From Bacteroidota bacterium (GTDB lineage Bacteria; Bacteroidota; Bacteroidia; Chitinophagales; Chitinophagaceae): DNA of 42,133 bases. The stretch spans positions 1-42,133 of the forward strand of contig CANGEP010000012.1 of assembly GCA_947452905.1 (NCBI GenBank), given 5' to 3'. The translations under genes and the position numbers were made by a program. Shown in pieces: positions 1 through 8,084 of the stretch; within the stretch, counting starts at the first letter, position 1; every line of letters begins with the position of its first letter. The notes beneath the pieces were generated by a model. The model saw nothing but the letters and a program-made list of their open reading frames with translations, was not told the DNA's origin and did no database searches.

Positions 1-406
1 GATGTTCAAAAAATTATTGGATCAAGGTCAAGCAGGTGATAACGCAGGTTTATTATTACGTGGTATCGAGAAAAAAGATATCCGTCGTGGTATGGTAATC
101 TGTGCTCCTAAAACGATCACTCCACATACAGACTTCAAAGCTGAGGTGTATGTATTATCAAAAGAAGAAGGTGGACGTCATACTCCATTCTTTAACAAAT
201 ATCGTCCTCAATTCTACTTCCGTACAACGGATGTAACTGGTGAATGTACTTTACCAGAAGGAACTGAGATGGTAATGCCAGGTGATAACGTTAGCATCAC
301 TGTAAAGTTGATCCAACCTATCGCAATGGAAAAAGGTCTTAAGTTCGCGATCCGTGAGGGTGGTAGAACAGTAGGCGCTGGTCAAGTTACTGAAATCGTT
401 AAGTAA
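1..406 (+). CDS. tuf: Elongation factor Tu, C-terminal part (gene starts before the window)
   Basis: EF-Tu is the GTPase that carries aminoacyl-tRNA to the ribosomal A site. The visible 134 residues cover the end of domain II ([17 protein letters not shown]) and all of domain III, including the conserved [19 protein letters not shown] stretch that contacts tRNA and EF-Ts, and the usual end [13 protein letters not shown]. The GTPase domain lies upstream of the window. The in-frame ATG at base 2 is an internal Met, not the start. The gene heads the series tuf, tRNA-Trp, secE, nusG that is common in Bacteroidota. Identification is by recognised family sequence. Confidence 0.97.
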   Translation, partial: MFKKLLDQGQAGDNAGLLLRGIEKKDIRRGMVICAPKTITPHTDFKAEVYVLSKEEGGRHTPFFNKYRPQFYFRTTDVTGECTLPEGTEMVMPGDNVSITVKLIQPIAMEKGLKFAIREGGRTVGAGQVTEIVK

Positions 407-426
407 TTTAACTAAACATATAACTG

Positions 427-467
427 AAAGTCTTTGGTTTAAGCGTAAGCTTTGACCAGAGACTTTT
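427..467 (+). terminator. Strong hairpin between tuf and tRNA-Trp
   Basis: Bases 427-438 pair with 455-466 over 12 bp with one G-U. Inside, 41 AAGC 44 style pairing (441-444 with 449-452) closes a GTAA loop. Only four T residues follow (464-467), so this is a weak intrinsic terminator at best. It could instead be an RNA-processing site that separates the tuf mRNA from the tRNA precursor starting 8 nt later. The pairing is seen directly; the role is inferred. Confidence 0.5.
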
Positions 468-474
468 GGTTCAT

Positions 475-545
475 ACGGGCATGGTGCAACGGTAGCATAC
501 GGGTCTCCAAAACCTTTGATCTGGGTTCGAATCCTAGTGCCCGTG
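475..545 (+). tRNA. tRNA-Trp (anticodon CCA)
   Basis: This is a 71-nt cloverleaf. The acceptor strands ACGGGCA (475-481) and TGCCCGT (538-544) pair fully, with discriminator G545. The D arm carries the GGTAGCA element, the anticodon loop reads CTCCAAA with anticodon CCA, and the T arm CTGGG-TTCGAAT-CCTAG folds with one G-U. The anticodon stem has a mismatch at its outer pair. The 3' CCA is not encoded. A single tRNA-Trp between tuf and secE is the arrangement found in many Bacteroidota and supports the call. Confidence 0.95.
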
Positions 546-599
546 CGAATAAAATTTGCTATATTTAGCAAAATTTGAGGGTTTTTAAATAAAAAAATT

Positions 600-794
600 A
601 TGAATAAAATAGCCAACTACTTCAAAGAATCATACTTGGAGTTACAAGAAAAAGTGACTTGGCCTACTTGGACAAATTTGCAACAAAGCACAGTAATTGT
701 GTTAGCGGCTACTATAATTATTACTGCCATGGTTTGGATCATGGACTTTTCGAGCAACCAATTATTAAAGTTGATCTATTCATTATTTAAGTAA
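600..794 (+). CDS. secE: Preprotein translocase subunit SecE
   Basis: This 64-residue protein is the short, single-span form of SecE, which clamps SecY in the SecYEG channel of the inner membrane. An amphipathic N-terminal helix (residues 1-20) leads into the conserved EKVTWPTW turn (17-24), followed by one membrane span at about 31-49. Its length is normal for the one-TM SecE found outside enterobacteria. It sits 54 nt after tRNA-Trp and only 4 nt before nusG, the standard secE-nusG pair. An imperfect AT-rich hairpin lies at about 551-575, between the tRNA and secE. Confidence 0.93.
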   Translation: MNKIANYFKESYLELQEKVTWPTWTNLQQSTVIVLAATIIITAMVWIMDFSSNQLLKLIYSLFK

Positions 795-798
795 AACC

Positions 799-1416
799 AT
801 GGAAACAGAAGTACAAGTTCCTACCGCTGCTCCTACAGTAGCAACTCCAGACACAAAATGGTATGTTTTACGTGTGGTGAGTGGTAAGGAAAAAAAGATT
901 AAAGAATATTTAGATAAAGACATAGCTAGAAATGGTTGGACTAGTGTTATCAAGCAAGTGTTTTTACCTATGGAGAAAGTATATAAAGTGCAAAACGGTA
1001 AAAAAGTAATGCGCGAGAAAAACTATTTTCCTGGTTATGTTATGATGGAAGTGGTGGATGCCAATGGTTCTGGACGTTTAGCAGATGATATCGTAATGCA
1101 TATTAGCAATATCAGTAACGTTATGCACTTCTTAACCGATGGTAAAGGCTCTAAAGGGAATATTATATCATTAAGAAAATCGGAAGTCAATAAAATGTTG
1201 GGTAAGGTGGATGAGATGAACGACATGGGCGGATCTATCAGCGAACCATTCATTTTAGGCGAGACGATTAAAATAATTGAGGGACCTTTCAATGACTTTA
1301 ATGGTGTCATAGAAGAGGTGAACGAGGAAAAGAAGAAATTGAAAGTGACCGTAAAAATATTCGGTCGATCTACCCCAGTGGAATTAAATTACATGCAGGT
1401 AGAGAAACTGAGTTAG
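799..1416 (+). CDS. nusG: Transcription termination/antitermination factor NusG
   Basis: NusG binds the RNA polymerase clamp and links it to Rho or the ribosome. The 205 residues hold an N-terminal NGN domain (from WYVLRVVSGKEKKIKEYL at 21, through KNYFPGYVMMEV) and a C-terminal KOW domain (GETIKIIEGPFNDFNGVIEE, then FGRSTPVELNYMQVEKL). The first 20 residues are a Thr/Pro/Ala-rich extension, and the loop around residues 105-140 is longer than in E. coli; both account for the extra length over about 180 residues. The gene is co-transcribed with secE, and a strong terminator starts 20 nt after its stop. Confidence 0.96.
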   Translation: METEVQVPTAAPTVATPDTKWYVLRVVSGKEKKIKEYLDKDIARNGWTSVIKQVFLPMEKVYKVQNGKKVMREKNYFPGYVMMEVVDANGSGRLADDIVMHISNISNVMHFLTDGKGSKGNIISLRKSEVNKMLGKVDEMNDMGGSISEPFILGETIKIIEGPFNDFNGVIEEVNEEKKKLKVTVKIFGRSTPVELNYMQVEKLS

Positions 1417-1435
1417 AAGGAAAAAGGTAAAAAGG

Positions 1436-1468
1436 TCCCCTCAAAGCAATTTGAGGGGATTTTTTTTT
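1436..1468 (+). terminator. Intrinsic terminator after nusG
   Basis: A perfect 10-bp stem (TCCCCTCAAA 1436-1445 with TTTGAGGGGA 1450-1459) is closed by a GCAA loop and followed by nine T residues (1460-1468). It separates secE-nusG from the rplKAJL transcription unit. Confidence 0.92.
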
Positions 1469-1497
1469 GGCCAAATGCTAAGACAGTCGTACTTTTG
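1466..1497 (+). promoter_or_regulatory. Bacteroidota-type promoter for rplKAJL
   Basis: TTTG at 1466-1469 and TACTTTTG at 1490-1497 match the -33 (TTTG) and -7 (TAnnTTTG) elements of the main sigma factor in Bacteroidota, with a 20-nt spacer, which is in the usual range. The -33 box shares bases with the T-run of the nusG terminator. The start of transcription would be near 1503, giving a leader of about 80 nt. Confidence 0.75.
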
Positions 1498-1508
1498 CCG
1501 TCCAATTT

Positions 1509-1558
1509 ACACTTTTCGAAGTGTGGGTATTTGGGAGTCGAAGCCCTATTGGCTCGAC
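1509..1558 (+). promoter_or_regulatory. Structured 5' leader of rplK (possible L1/L11 autoregulatory RNA)
   Basis: Two clean hairpins lie between the promoter and rplK. The first is ACACTT (1509-1514), TTCG loop, AAGTGT (1519-1524). The second pairs GTCGA (1537-1541) with TCGAC (1554-1558) and GCC (1543-1545) with GGC (1551-1553), leaving a bulged A at 1542 and a CTATT loop. In many bacteria the L11-L1 operon is repressed by L1 binding its own leader. Whether these hairpins are that site is inference; the exact L1 recognition motif was not identified. Confidence 0.45.
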
Positions 1559-1581
1559 GCTTAACCAAAAAAACATAAAAA

Positions 1582-2025
1582 ATGGCAAAAGAAATCTCTG
1601 GCTATGTTAAGCTACAGGTGAAAGGTGGTCAAGCCAATCCTGCGCCTCCAGTAGGTCCAGCCCTGGGTTCTAAGGGTGTTAACATTATGGAGTTCTGTAA
1701 GCAATTCAATGCTAGAACTCAAGACAAACAAGGAAAAGTTGTTCCTGTTTTAATTACAGTTTATACCGACAAGTCGTTCGACTTTGTTATCAAAACTGCA
1801 CCAGCTCCTGTTCAATTAATGGAAGCTGCAAAAATCCAAAAAGGTTCTAAAGAAAGCAATCGCGACAAAGTAGGTAAAGTTACTTGGGCGCAAGTAGAAC
1901 TTATTGCTAAGGACAAAATGGAAGACTTAAACGCCTTTACTTTAAATAGTGCTATGAGCATGGTAGCTGGTACAGCGCGCTCTATGGGTATTACAGTAGA
2001 AGGTAAAGCACCTTGGGAAAATTAA
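1582..2025 (+). CDS. rplK: 50S ribosomal protein L11
   Basis: L11 binds the GTPase-associated centre of 23S rRNA with L10(L12)4. At 147 residues it has normal length. The N-terminal domain shows the Pro/Gly-rich [20 protein letters not shown] run (residues 15-34), and the C-terminal RNA-binding domain ends in [13 protein letters not shown]. It is the first gene of rplK-rplA-rplJ-rplL, behind its own promoter and structured leader. Confidence 0.97.
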   Translation: MAKEISGYVKLQVKGGQANPAPPVGPALGSKGVNIMEFCKQFNARTQDKQGKVVPVLITVYTDKSFDFVIKTAPAPVQLMEAAKIQKGSKESNRDKVGKVTWAQVELIAKDKMEDLNAFTLNSAMSMVAGTARSMGITVEGKAPWEN

Positions 2026-2051
2026 TTTATTCACCTTAAAAAATAAACAAC

Positions 2052-2744
2052 ATGTCATTGACTAAAAAAAGAAAAGTTGCGGTTACTAAGGTGGATAAGA
2101 ATAAATTTTATTCCCTTAAAGATGCTTCATCATTAGTAAAAGAAATTAACTGTACAAAGTTTGATAGCTCTGTAGATTTACATATTCGTTTAGGAGTAGA
2201 TCCTAAAAAAGCAGACCAACAAGTTCGTGGTACTGTTTCTTTACCTCACGGTACTGGTCGTACAAAAAAAGTATTAGTACTTTGTACACCTGATAAAGAA
2301 GCAGCAGCAAGAGAAGCAGGTGCTGATTATGTAGGCCTAGATGAGTTCGTAGCTAAAATCGAAGGTGGTTGGGTAGATATGGATGTAATCATCGCTACTC
2401 CAGCGGTAATGCCTAAGATTGGTAAGTTAGGTAAAGTATTAGGACCACGTAATTTAATGCCAAATCCAAAAACAGGAACAGTAACAAACGATGTTGCTGC
2501 TGCTGTAAATGAGGTTAAAGGCGGTAAAATTGCATTTAAAGTTGACAAAGCGGGTATCGTACATGCATCTATTGGTCGCGTATCTTTTTCTGCAGAAAAA
2601 ATTGCAGAGAACAGTGCTGAATTAATTAATGCAATCATTAAATTGAAACCATCTGCTTCAAAAGGTACTTACTTAAAAGCAGTAAGCATGGCTTCAACAA
2701 TGAGTCCTGGTATTGCATTGGAAACTAAATCATTAATGAACTAG
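2052..2744 (+). CDS. rplA: 50S ribosomal protein L1
   Basis: L1 forms the mobile L1 stalk at the E site and, in many bacteria, represses translation of its own operon. The 230 residues are full length. Recognisable blocks are the [12 protein letters not shown] segment, the [15 protein letters not shown] signature in the second half, and [22 protein letters not shown] near the end (a continuous match to the family). It starts 26 nt after rplK. The kink-turn RNA element begins 1 nt after its stop codon. Confidence 0.97.
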   Translation: MSLTKKRKVAVTKVDKNKFYSLKDASSLVKEINCTKFDSSVDLHIRLGVDPKKADQQVRGTVSLPHGTGRTKKVLVLCTPDKEAAAREAGADYVGLDEFVAKIEGGWVDMDVIIATPAVMPKIGKLGKVLGPRNLMPNPKTGTVTNDVAAAVNEVKGGKIAFKVDKAGIVHASIGRVSFSAEKIAENSAELINAIIKLKPSASKGTYLKAVSMASTMSPGIALETKSLMN

Positions 2745-2745
2745 T

Positions 2746-2774
2746 CCTGGTGATCCGAAAGGAAATGACCCGGG
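2746..2774 (+). promoter_or_regulatory. Kink-turn RNA in the rplJ leader (L10 leader-like autoregulatory site)
   Basis: The RNA folds as follows. CCTGG (2746-2750) pairs with CCGGG (2770-2774, including one T-G), then there is a U-C step. G2752-A2753 oppose G2767-A2768 as tandem sheared G-A pairs. AAT (2764-2766) is a 3-nt bulge, and TCC/GGA (2754-2756 / 2761-2763) is capped by a GAAA tetraloop. This is the full kink-turn layout of C stem, 3-nt loop, tandem G-A pairs and NC stem. It lies 20 nt before the rplJ start, where the L10(L12)4 complex is known to bind its own mRNA in other bacteria. The fold is seen; the role is inferred from position and known biology. Confidence 0.72.
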
Positions 2775-2793
2775 TAATAAAATAAAATTAGTT

Positions 2794-3417
2794 ATGACCA
2801 AAGATCAAAAAAATGAAGTGATTGAAATTCTAAAAGAGAAGTTCAATCAATACAATAACTTTTATATCACTGATACAGAATCTTTGAGCGTAGAACAAGT
2901 TTCTAATTTACGTCGTTCTTGCTTTAATAAGCAAGTAGAGATGAAAGTGGCTAAAAACACTTTAATCCGTAAAGCATTAGAAAGCTTAGACAGCGAAAAG
3001 TTTGCAGGAGTATATGATTCATTGCATAAAGTAACTGCTTTGATGTTCTCTGAGAATCCAAAAGATCCAGCAGTTATCATTAGCGCTTTCAGAAAAGACA
3101 ATCCAGGTGACAGACCCACTTTAAAAGCGGCCTTCATCAATGGTGATATTTTTGTAGGAGATGATGCCTTAAATGCACTTAAGAATATCAAAACCAAAAA
3201 CGAACTTATCGGCGAGGTTATTGGATTATTACAATCTCCTGCTAAGCGCGTAATTGCAGCTTTATTAAACCATGCTGAGAATGGTTCTACTGCCACTGAA
3301 AAAGAAGTAGTAGCAGCAGCAGTTGAAGTTGCCGTAGCAGAAGCTCCAGTAGCGGAAGCGCCAGCAGCTGAAGCGGCTCCCGAAGCACCAGCAGCGGAAG
3401 CAGCACCCGAAGCGTAA
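2794..3417 (+). CDS. rplJ: 50S ribosomal protein L10 with an Ala/Pro/Glu-rich tail
   Basis: L10 anchors L7/L12 dimers on the ribosomal stalk. The N-terminal RNA-binding part is typical, with the KNTLIRKAL motif at about residues 51-59, and the C-terminal L12-binding helix follows (LLQSPAKRVIAALLNHAE). The core ends near residue 172. The remaining about 35 residues, rich in Ala, Glu, Pro and Val, are extra compared with the usual 165-180. They end in two tandem copies of APAAEAAPE (189-197, 198-206). The two 27-nt copies differ only at silent positions. The kink-turn leader suggests feedback control by L10(L12)4. Confidence 0.95.
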   Translation: MTKDQKNEVIEILKEKFNQYNNFYITDTESLSVEQVSNLRRSCFNKQVEMKVAKNTLIRKALESLDSEKFAGVYDSLHKVTALMFSENPKDPAVIISAFRKDNPGDRPTLKAAFINGDIFVGDDALNALKNIKTKNELIGEVIGLLQSPAKRVIAALLNHAENGSTATEKEVVAAAVEVAVAEAPVAEAPAAEAAPEAPAAEAAPEA

Positions 3418-3439
3418 GCTTCCAAACCAATAGTTAATT

Positions 3440-3515
3440 ACAACGCAAGTTGTTTTTATATTGTTAAATAATTTTTTTAAACCTTCCGCTGGAGCAGTAA
3501 GCTTTGAAAGCGGAA
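3440..3515 (+). promoter_or_regulatory. Two hairpins in the rplJ-rplL spacer
   Basis: The 112-nt spacer holds a small terminator-like hairpin, ACAAC-GCAA-GTTGT (3440-3453) followed by T residues to 3457. A second stem pairs TTCCGCT (3484-3490) with AGCGGAA (3509-3515) and has an inner AGC/GCT pairing; it ends 14 nt before the rplL start. The first stem is only 5 bp, so strong termination is unlikely. Together they may tune the L12:L10 ratio (about 4:1 needed) through processing or translation. The structures are seen; the function is inferred. Confidence 0.4.
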
Positions 3516-3529
3516 AAAATTGAAACAAA

Positions 3530-3901
3530 ATGGCAGACGTAAAAGCATTAGCCGAACAATTAGTAGGCTTAACAGTAAAAGAAGTTCAAGAATTAGCAGA
3601 CGTATTAAAAGCTGATTACGGTATCGAACCAGCAGCAGCAGCAGTAGTTGTAGCAGCAGGTGGTGGTGGTGCTGAAGCAGCCGCTGAGAAAACAGCATTT
3701 GATGTTATCTTAGTAAATGGTGGTGCTAGCAAATTGAACGTAGTTAAAATCGTTAAAGATTTAACTGGTCTTGGTTTGAAAGAAGCTAAAGACTTAGTAG
3801 ATGGCGCTCCTAAAGCAATCAAAGAAGGTGTTTCTAAAGCAGAAGCTGACGAAATCGCTGGTAAATTGAAAGAAGCAGGTGCTGAAGTTGAAGTAAAGTA
3901 A
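3530..3901 (+). CDS. rplL: 50S ribosomal protein L7/L12
   Basis: L7/L12 is the multi-copy stalk protein that recruits translational GTPases. The 123 residues show the N-terminal dimerisation helices ([20 protein letters not shown]), an Ala/Gly-rich hinge at about 35-55, and the C-terminal domain with [20 protein letters not shown] and the following [17 protein letters not shown]. Length and domain order are normal. It is the last gene before a strong terminator. Confidence 0.97.
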   Translation: MADVKALAEQLVGLTVKEVQELADVLKADYGIEPAAAAVVVAAGGGGAEAAAEKTAFDVILVNGGASKLNVVKIVKDLTGLGLKEAKDLVDGAPKAIKEGVSKAEADEIAGKLKEAGAEVEVK

Positions 3902-3934
3902 TTTACCCGACTATAGGTCCTACAAAATGATATC

Positions 3935-3966
3935 GAGCCCTCCACCTAGTGGGGGGCTCTTTTTTT
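3935..3966 (+). terminator. Intrinsic terminator after rplL
   Basis: GAGCCCTCC (3935-3943) pairs with GGGGGGCTC (3951-3959) over 9 bp including one T-G. The loop is ACCTAGT, and seven T residues follow (3960-3966). It ends the rplKAJL unit and isolates it from rpoBC. Confidence 0.9.
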
Positions 3967-4122
3967 GTAAAACAAGCCCAAATCCTCCTTTTTTGGCCTA
4001 AAAAGTTAAATAAAAGCTAAGATTTTATGACAAGATTGCCTGTTTTGTATTTTTTCTCAAAAAATAACTCAAAATCAAGGGTTTTGGTACAAAATTTGTT
4101 TTTATTAATGCTCCACTTTCCT

Positions 4123-4130
4123 TAACTTTG
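4123..4130 (+). promoter_or_regulatory. -7 box (TAACTTTG) of the rpoBC promoter
   Basis: TAACTTTG is an exact match to the Bacteroidota -7 consensus TAnnTTTG. The nearest TTTG upstream (4095-4098) is 24 nt away, longer than the usual 19-21, so the -33 element is weak or different. It follows the rplL terminator and precedes rpoB by 94 nt. Confidence 0.55.
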
Positions 4131-4193
4131 CAATCCTTTATTTTGGGCGTATTGTCTGTGATAGTCAATGCTTGAGCACAATGCTACCAAATA

Positions 4194-4209
4194 TTTTATT
4201 GCAATAAAA
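4194..4209 (+). repeat. Perfect 16-nt palindrome upstream of rpoB
   Basis: TTTTATTGCAATAAAA is a perfect inverted repeat with no spacer, ending 15 nt before the rpoB start codon and inside the predicted leader. It could be a DNA operator, a dimer-binding site, or just AT-rich low-complexity sequence. Confidence 0.4.
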
Positions 4210-4224
4210 CCTGGTTAATACCGT

Positions 4225-7200
4225 ATGTCTACAACAACTTTGAACAACAGGCACAACTTTGGTAAAATTAAGAACATTGCCGAAGCACCAGACTTACTTG
4301 ACATTCAGTTAGAATCTTTCAAAGAATTCTTCCAATTAGAAACAACACCAGACCGCAGAAATGTGGAAGGTTTGTTCCGTGTGTTTAAGGAAAATTTTCC
4401 TATCACTGATACGCGTAACATTTTCGTTTTGGAATTCTTGGATTATTTTATTGATCCACCACGTTACACTATTGATGAGTGTATGGAACGTGGATTAACA
4501 TATGCTGTTCCATTAAAAGCTAAATTACGTTTAAGCTGTAATGATGAAGAGCACGTTGATTTCCAAACCATCGTACAGGATGTGTTCTTAGGTAACATTC
4601 CTTACATGACACCAAGAGGAACCTTTGTGATTAATGGTGCTGAGCGCGTTGTCGTTTCTCAGTTACATCGTTCACCAGGTGTATTCTTTGGTCAATCAAC
4701 ACATCCAAATGGAACAAAAATTTATTCTGCTCGTGTAATTCCTTTCAAAGGTGCATGGATGGAATTTGCTACAGATATCAACAACGTGATGTATGCTTAC
4801 ATCGATCGTAAGAAAAAGTTCCCTGTAACTACTTTGTTACGTTCTATCGGTTTTGAAACAGACAAGGATATCTTAGAATTATTTGGCATGGCCGATGAAG
4901 TTAAAGCGGATAAAAAAACTTTAGCCAATCATATTGGTAAAAAATTAGCTGCGCGTGTTTTAAGAACATGGGTAGAAGATTTCGTGGATGAAGATACAGG
5001 TGAGGTGGTAAGTATCGAAAGAAACGAAATAGTAATGGAGCGTGATACTGTATTAGACGAAGATGCAGTGAGCTTAATTATTGAGATGGGTGCGAAAAGC
5101 GTATTCATTCAAAAAGAAGATGTAGGTGGTGACTATGCTATTATCTACAATACTTTAAATAAGGATACTTCTAACTCAGAATTAGAAGCGGTTCAACATA
5201 TTTACCGTCAATTACGTGGTGCAGATGCTCCAGATAACGAAACGGCGCGTGGTATTATCGACAAATTATTCTTCTCTGATAAACGTTATGATTTAGGGGA
5301 AGTAGGTCGTTATAAGATCAACAAAAAATTAGGTCATGACTTAACACAAGAGAAGAAAGTGTTAACGAAAAATGACATCATTGAAATCATTAAGTACTTA
5401 GTACGTTTAACAAATCAGAAAGCAGAGATTGATGATATCGATCACTTAAGCAATCGTCGTATTCGTACAGTAGGCGAGCAGTTGTATGCTCAATTCGGTG
5501 TAGGTTTAGCGCGTATGGCGCGAACTATACGTGAGCGTATGAACGTGCGTGATAATGAAGTATTCACTCCAGTAGATTTGATTAATGCAAGAACTTTATC
5601 TTCTGTTATCAATTCTTTCTTTGGAACTTCTCAATTGTCTCAATTCTTAGATCAAACCAATCCATTAAGTGAAATCACGCATAAGCGTCGTGTTTCCGCA
5701 CTTGGACCAGGTGGTTTAAGTCGTGAGCGTGCAGGTTTCGAGGTTCGTGACGTACACTATTCTCACTACGGTCGTTTATGTACTATTGAAACACCAGAAG
5801 GACCAAATATTGGTCTGATTTCAACTTTGTGTGTACACGCAAAGATTAACGATATGGGCTTTATTGAAACGCCTTATCGTAAAGTTGAAAATGGTAAAGT
5901 AAATTTAAAAACATTAACCTATTTAAGTGCTGAAGAAGAGGACACTGCAAGAATTGCACAGTCTAATTCTCCCTTAAATGAAAAAGGAGAATTCGCAGAT
6001 GATAAAGTTGTTTCTCGTGAAACAGGCGACTTCCCCATTTTAGATAAAGCAGACGTACAATATATGGATGTGGCACCTAACCAAATCGTTGGTTTGAGTG
6101 CTTCCTTAATTCCTTTCTTGGAGCATGATGATGCTAACCGTGCGTTGATGGGATCAAACATGCAACGTCAAGCGGTTCCATTAATTCGTCCAGAAGTGCC
6201 TATTGTTGGTACTGGCTTAGAAGGAAAAGCTGCTCGTGATGCGCGTATTCAAATTCACGCTGAAGGAGATGGTGTAGTAGAGTTTGTGGATGCTAATGAA
6301 ATTCATGTTCGTTACAATCGTAACGAGATGGATCGTTTAGTAAGCTTTAACGAAGACTTAATTGTATACAAATTAACTAAGTTCACAAAAACCAACCAAT
6401 CAACTTGTATTAACTTAACACCTTCTGTTAAAAAAGGTCAGAAAGTTAAAAAAGGTGATTTCTTAACGGAAGGGTATGCTACACAAGGTGGTGAAGTAGC
6501 CTTAGGCCGTAACTTACAAGTAGCATTTATGCCTTGGAAAGGTTACAACTTTGAGGATGCTATTGTAATCAGCGAAAGAGTAGTACGTGAAGATTTATTT
6601 ACCTCTATTCATATCGATGAATATGAATTAGAAGTACGTGATACTAAATTAGGTGAAGAAGAATTAACATCTGATATCCCGAATGTTTCTGAAGAAGCAA
6701 CTAAGGATTTAGATGAGCATGGTATTATTCGTATCGGTGCTCCAGTTAAAGAAGGCGATATCTTAATTGGTAAAATCACGCCAAAAGGTGAATCAGATCC
6801 AACTCCAGAAGAAAAACTTTTGCGTGCCATCTTTGGTGACAAAGCGGGAGATGCAAAAGATGCTTCTTTAAAAGCAGCCAATGGTACCGAAGGTGTGGTA
6901 ATTGATAAAAAATTATTCCAACGCGCTAAGAAAGACAAGAGTGGTAAGGTTCGTGAAAAAGCGATGTTAGATAAAGTAGAAAAACAACACGAAGAGAACG
7001 AAGCTTCTTTACTTAATTTGTTAGTTGAAAAATTACAAACTTTATTAAAGGATCATACCACTCCAGGTGTCGTTAACAATTTTGGTGAAACTTTAATTGC
7101 TAAGGGTTCTAAGTTTAATGCAAAGAATTTAGCAGCAATCGATTTCCAAAACGTGAATCCATTAGGTTGGACTGGCGACAAGAAAACCGATGATTTAATT

Positions 7201-8028
7201 AATACTTTGTTGCACAATTACAACATTAAGTACAACGAAGAATTAGGTCGTTACAAGCGTGAGAAATTTAATATTTCTATTGGTGATGAATTACCAGCAG
7301 GTGTATTAAAATTAGCGAAGGTTTACTTAGCAGTGAAGCGTAAATTAAAAGTAGGTGATAAGATGGCGGGTCGTCACGGTAACAAAGGTATCGTTGCGAA
7401 AATCGTTCGTCAAGAAGATATGCCATTCATGGAAGACGGAACACCAGTGGATATTGTATTAAATCCATTAGGGGTGCCTTCTCGTATGAACTTAGGTCAA
7501 ATCTATGAAACCATCTTAGGCTGGACAGGTAAGAAATTAGGCGTGAAGTTTGCAACCCCCATTTTTGATGGTGCAAGTACTACACAAATTGAAGACTTAT
7601 GTGTGGAAGCGGGTATTCCAAATAATGGACATACTTACTTATTTGATGGTGAAACAGGAGAGAAATTTGACCAAAAAACATCTGTGGGTGTGATCTATAT
7701 GATCAAATTACACCACATGGTGGATGATAAGATGCACGCACGTTCTATCGGACCATATAGCTTGATTACACAACAACCATTGGGCGGTAAAGCTCAGTTT
7801 GGTGGTCAGCGTTTTGGTGAGATGGAGGTATGGGCATTAGAAGCATATGGTGCATCTAATATCTTACAAGAATTGCTAACCCTTAAATCTGATGATATCA
7901 TCGGCCGTGCTAAGACATATGAAGCCATTGTAAAAGGCGAGAATATTCCTAAAGCGGGTATCCCAGAATCTTTCAATGTATTAGTACATGAATTGAGAGG
8001 TTTAGGATTAGATTTAAAATTTGATTAA
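4225..8028 (+). CDS. rpoB: DNA-directed RNA polymerase subunit beta
   Basis: The beta subunit forms one pincer of RNA polymerase and half of the active-site cleft. The 1267 residues are the usual Bacteroidota length. The rifampicin pocket is clear: [20 protein letters not shown] starts near residue 470, with D476, H486 and S491 aligning to E. coli D516, H526 and S531, all in the sensitive (wild-type) state. Further blocks are [20 protein letters not shown] (here [17 protein letters not shown]), [26 protein letters not shown] and the C-terminal [18 protein letters not shown]. It is followed by rpoC after 56 nt in the same operon. Confidence 0.98.
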   Translation: MSTTTLNNRHNFGKIKNIAEAPDLLDIQLESFKEFFQLETTPDRRNVEGLFRVFKENFPITDTRNIFVLEFLDYFIDPPRYTIDECMERGLTYAVPLKAKLRLSCNDEEHVDFQTIVQDVFLGNIPYMTPRGTFVINGAERVVVSQLHRSPGVFFGQSTHPNGTKIYSARVIPFKGAWMEFATDINNVMYAYIDRKKKFPVTTLLRSIGFETDKDILELFGMADEVKADKKTLANHIGKKLAARVLRTWVEDFVDEDTGEVVSIERNEIVMERDTVLDEDAVSLIIEMGAKSVFIQKEDVGGDYAIIYNTLNKDTSNSELEAVQHIYRQLRGADAPDNETARGIIDKLFFSDKRYDLGEVGRYKINKKLGHDLTQEKKVLTKNDIIEIIKYLVRLTNQKAEIDDIDHLSNRRIRTVGEQLYAQFGVGLARMARTIRERMNVRDNEVFTPVDLINARTLSSVINSFFGTSQLSQFLDQTNPLSEITHKRRVSALGPGGLSRERAGFEVRDVHYSHYGRLCTIETPEGPNIGLISTLCVHAKINDMGFIETPYRKVENGKVNLKTLTYLSAEEEDTARIAQSNSPLNEKGEFADDKVVSRETGDFPILDKADVQYMDVAPNQIVGLSASLIPFLEHDDANRALMGSNMQRQAVPLIRPEVPIVGTGLEGKAARDARIQIHAEGDGVVEFVDANEIHVRYNRNEMDRLVSFNEDLIVYKLTKFTKTNQSTCINLTPSVKKGQKVKKGDFLTEGYATQGGEVALGRNLQVAFMPWKGYNFEDAIVISERVVREDLFTSIHIDEYELEVRDTKLGEEELTSDIPNVSEEATKDLDEHGIIRIGAPVKEGDILIGKITPKGESDPTPEEKLLRAIFGDKAGDAKDASLKAANGTEGVVIDKKLFQRAKKDKSGKVREKAMLDKVEKQHEENEASLLNLLVEKLQTLLKDHTTPGVVNNFGETLIAKGSKFNAKNLAAIDFQNVNPLGWTGDKKTDDLINTLLHNYNIKYNEELGRYKREKFNISIGDELPAGVLKLAKVYLAVKRKLKVGDKMAGRHGNKGIVAKIVRQEDMPFMEDGTPVDIVLNPLGVPSRMNLGQIYETILGWTGKKLGVKFATPIFDGASTTQIEDLCVEAGIPNNGHTYLFDGETGEKFDQKTSVGVIYMIKLHHMVDDKMHARSIGPYSLITQQPLGGKAQFGGQRFGEMEVWALEAYGASNILQELLTLKSDDIIGRAKTYEAIVKGENIPKAGIPESFNVLVHELRGLGLDLKFD

Positions 8029-8084
8029 TCAAACATTTTTCAAAAGCAATTCAATTAATTAACACCCTTTCTTAATATAATAAT

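Larger units (their letters stand above)
3967..4224 (+). other. Non-coding rplL-rpoB spacer with the rpoBC promoter and leader
   Basis: Together with the preceding terminator this is the only gap over 300 nt in the window (3902-4224). It is AT-rich and has no credible gene. Its 3' half holds a -7-like box at 4123-4130, a leader of about 90 nt and a perfect palindrome at 4194-4209 just before rpoB. Nothing else recognisable was found between 3967 and 4090. The presence of a separate promoter here differs from E. coli, where rpoBC are largely read through from the rplJL promoter. Confidence 0.6.

Noticed and set aside
2862..3425. Long minus-strand open frame opposite rplJ (187 codons, Ala/Ser-rich)
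   Set aside because: It is the antisense shadow of the Ala/Glu-rich rplJ sequence, has no family resemblance and no promoter or start context.
3440..3457. Full transcription terminator between rplJ and rplL
   Set aside because: Only a 5-bp stem with a short T-run; a true stop would cut off rplL. Kept only as a possible weak attenuator.
3616..3945. Minus-strand open frame opposite rplL
   Set aside because: Low-complexity Ala/Thr/Pro translation of the L7/L12 hinge region; it overlaps the rplL terminator.
4027..4125. 32-codon open frame in the rplL-rpoB spacer, a possible leader peptide
   Set aside because: It ends inside the predicted -7 box of rpoBC, so it would not be on that mRNA, and it has no recognisable features.
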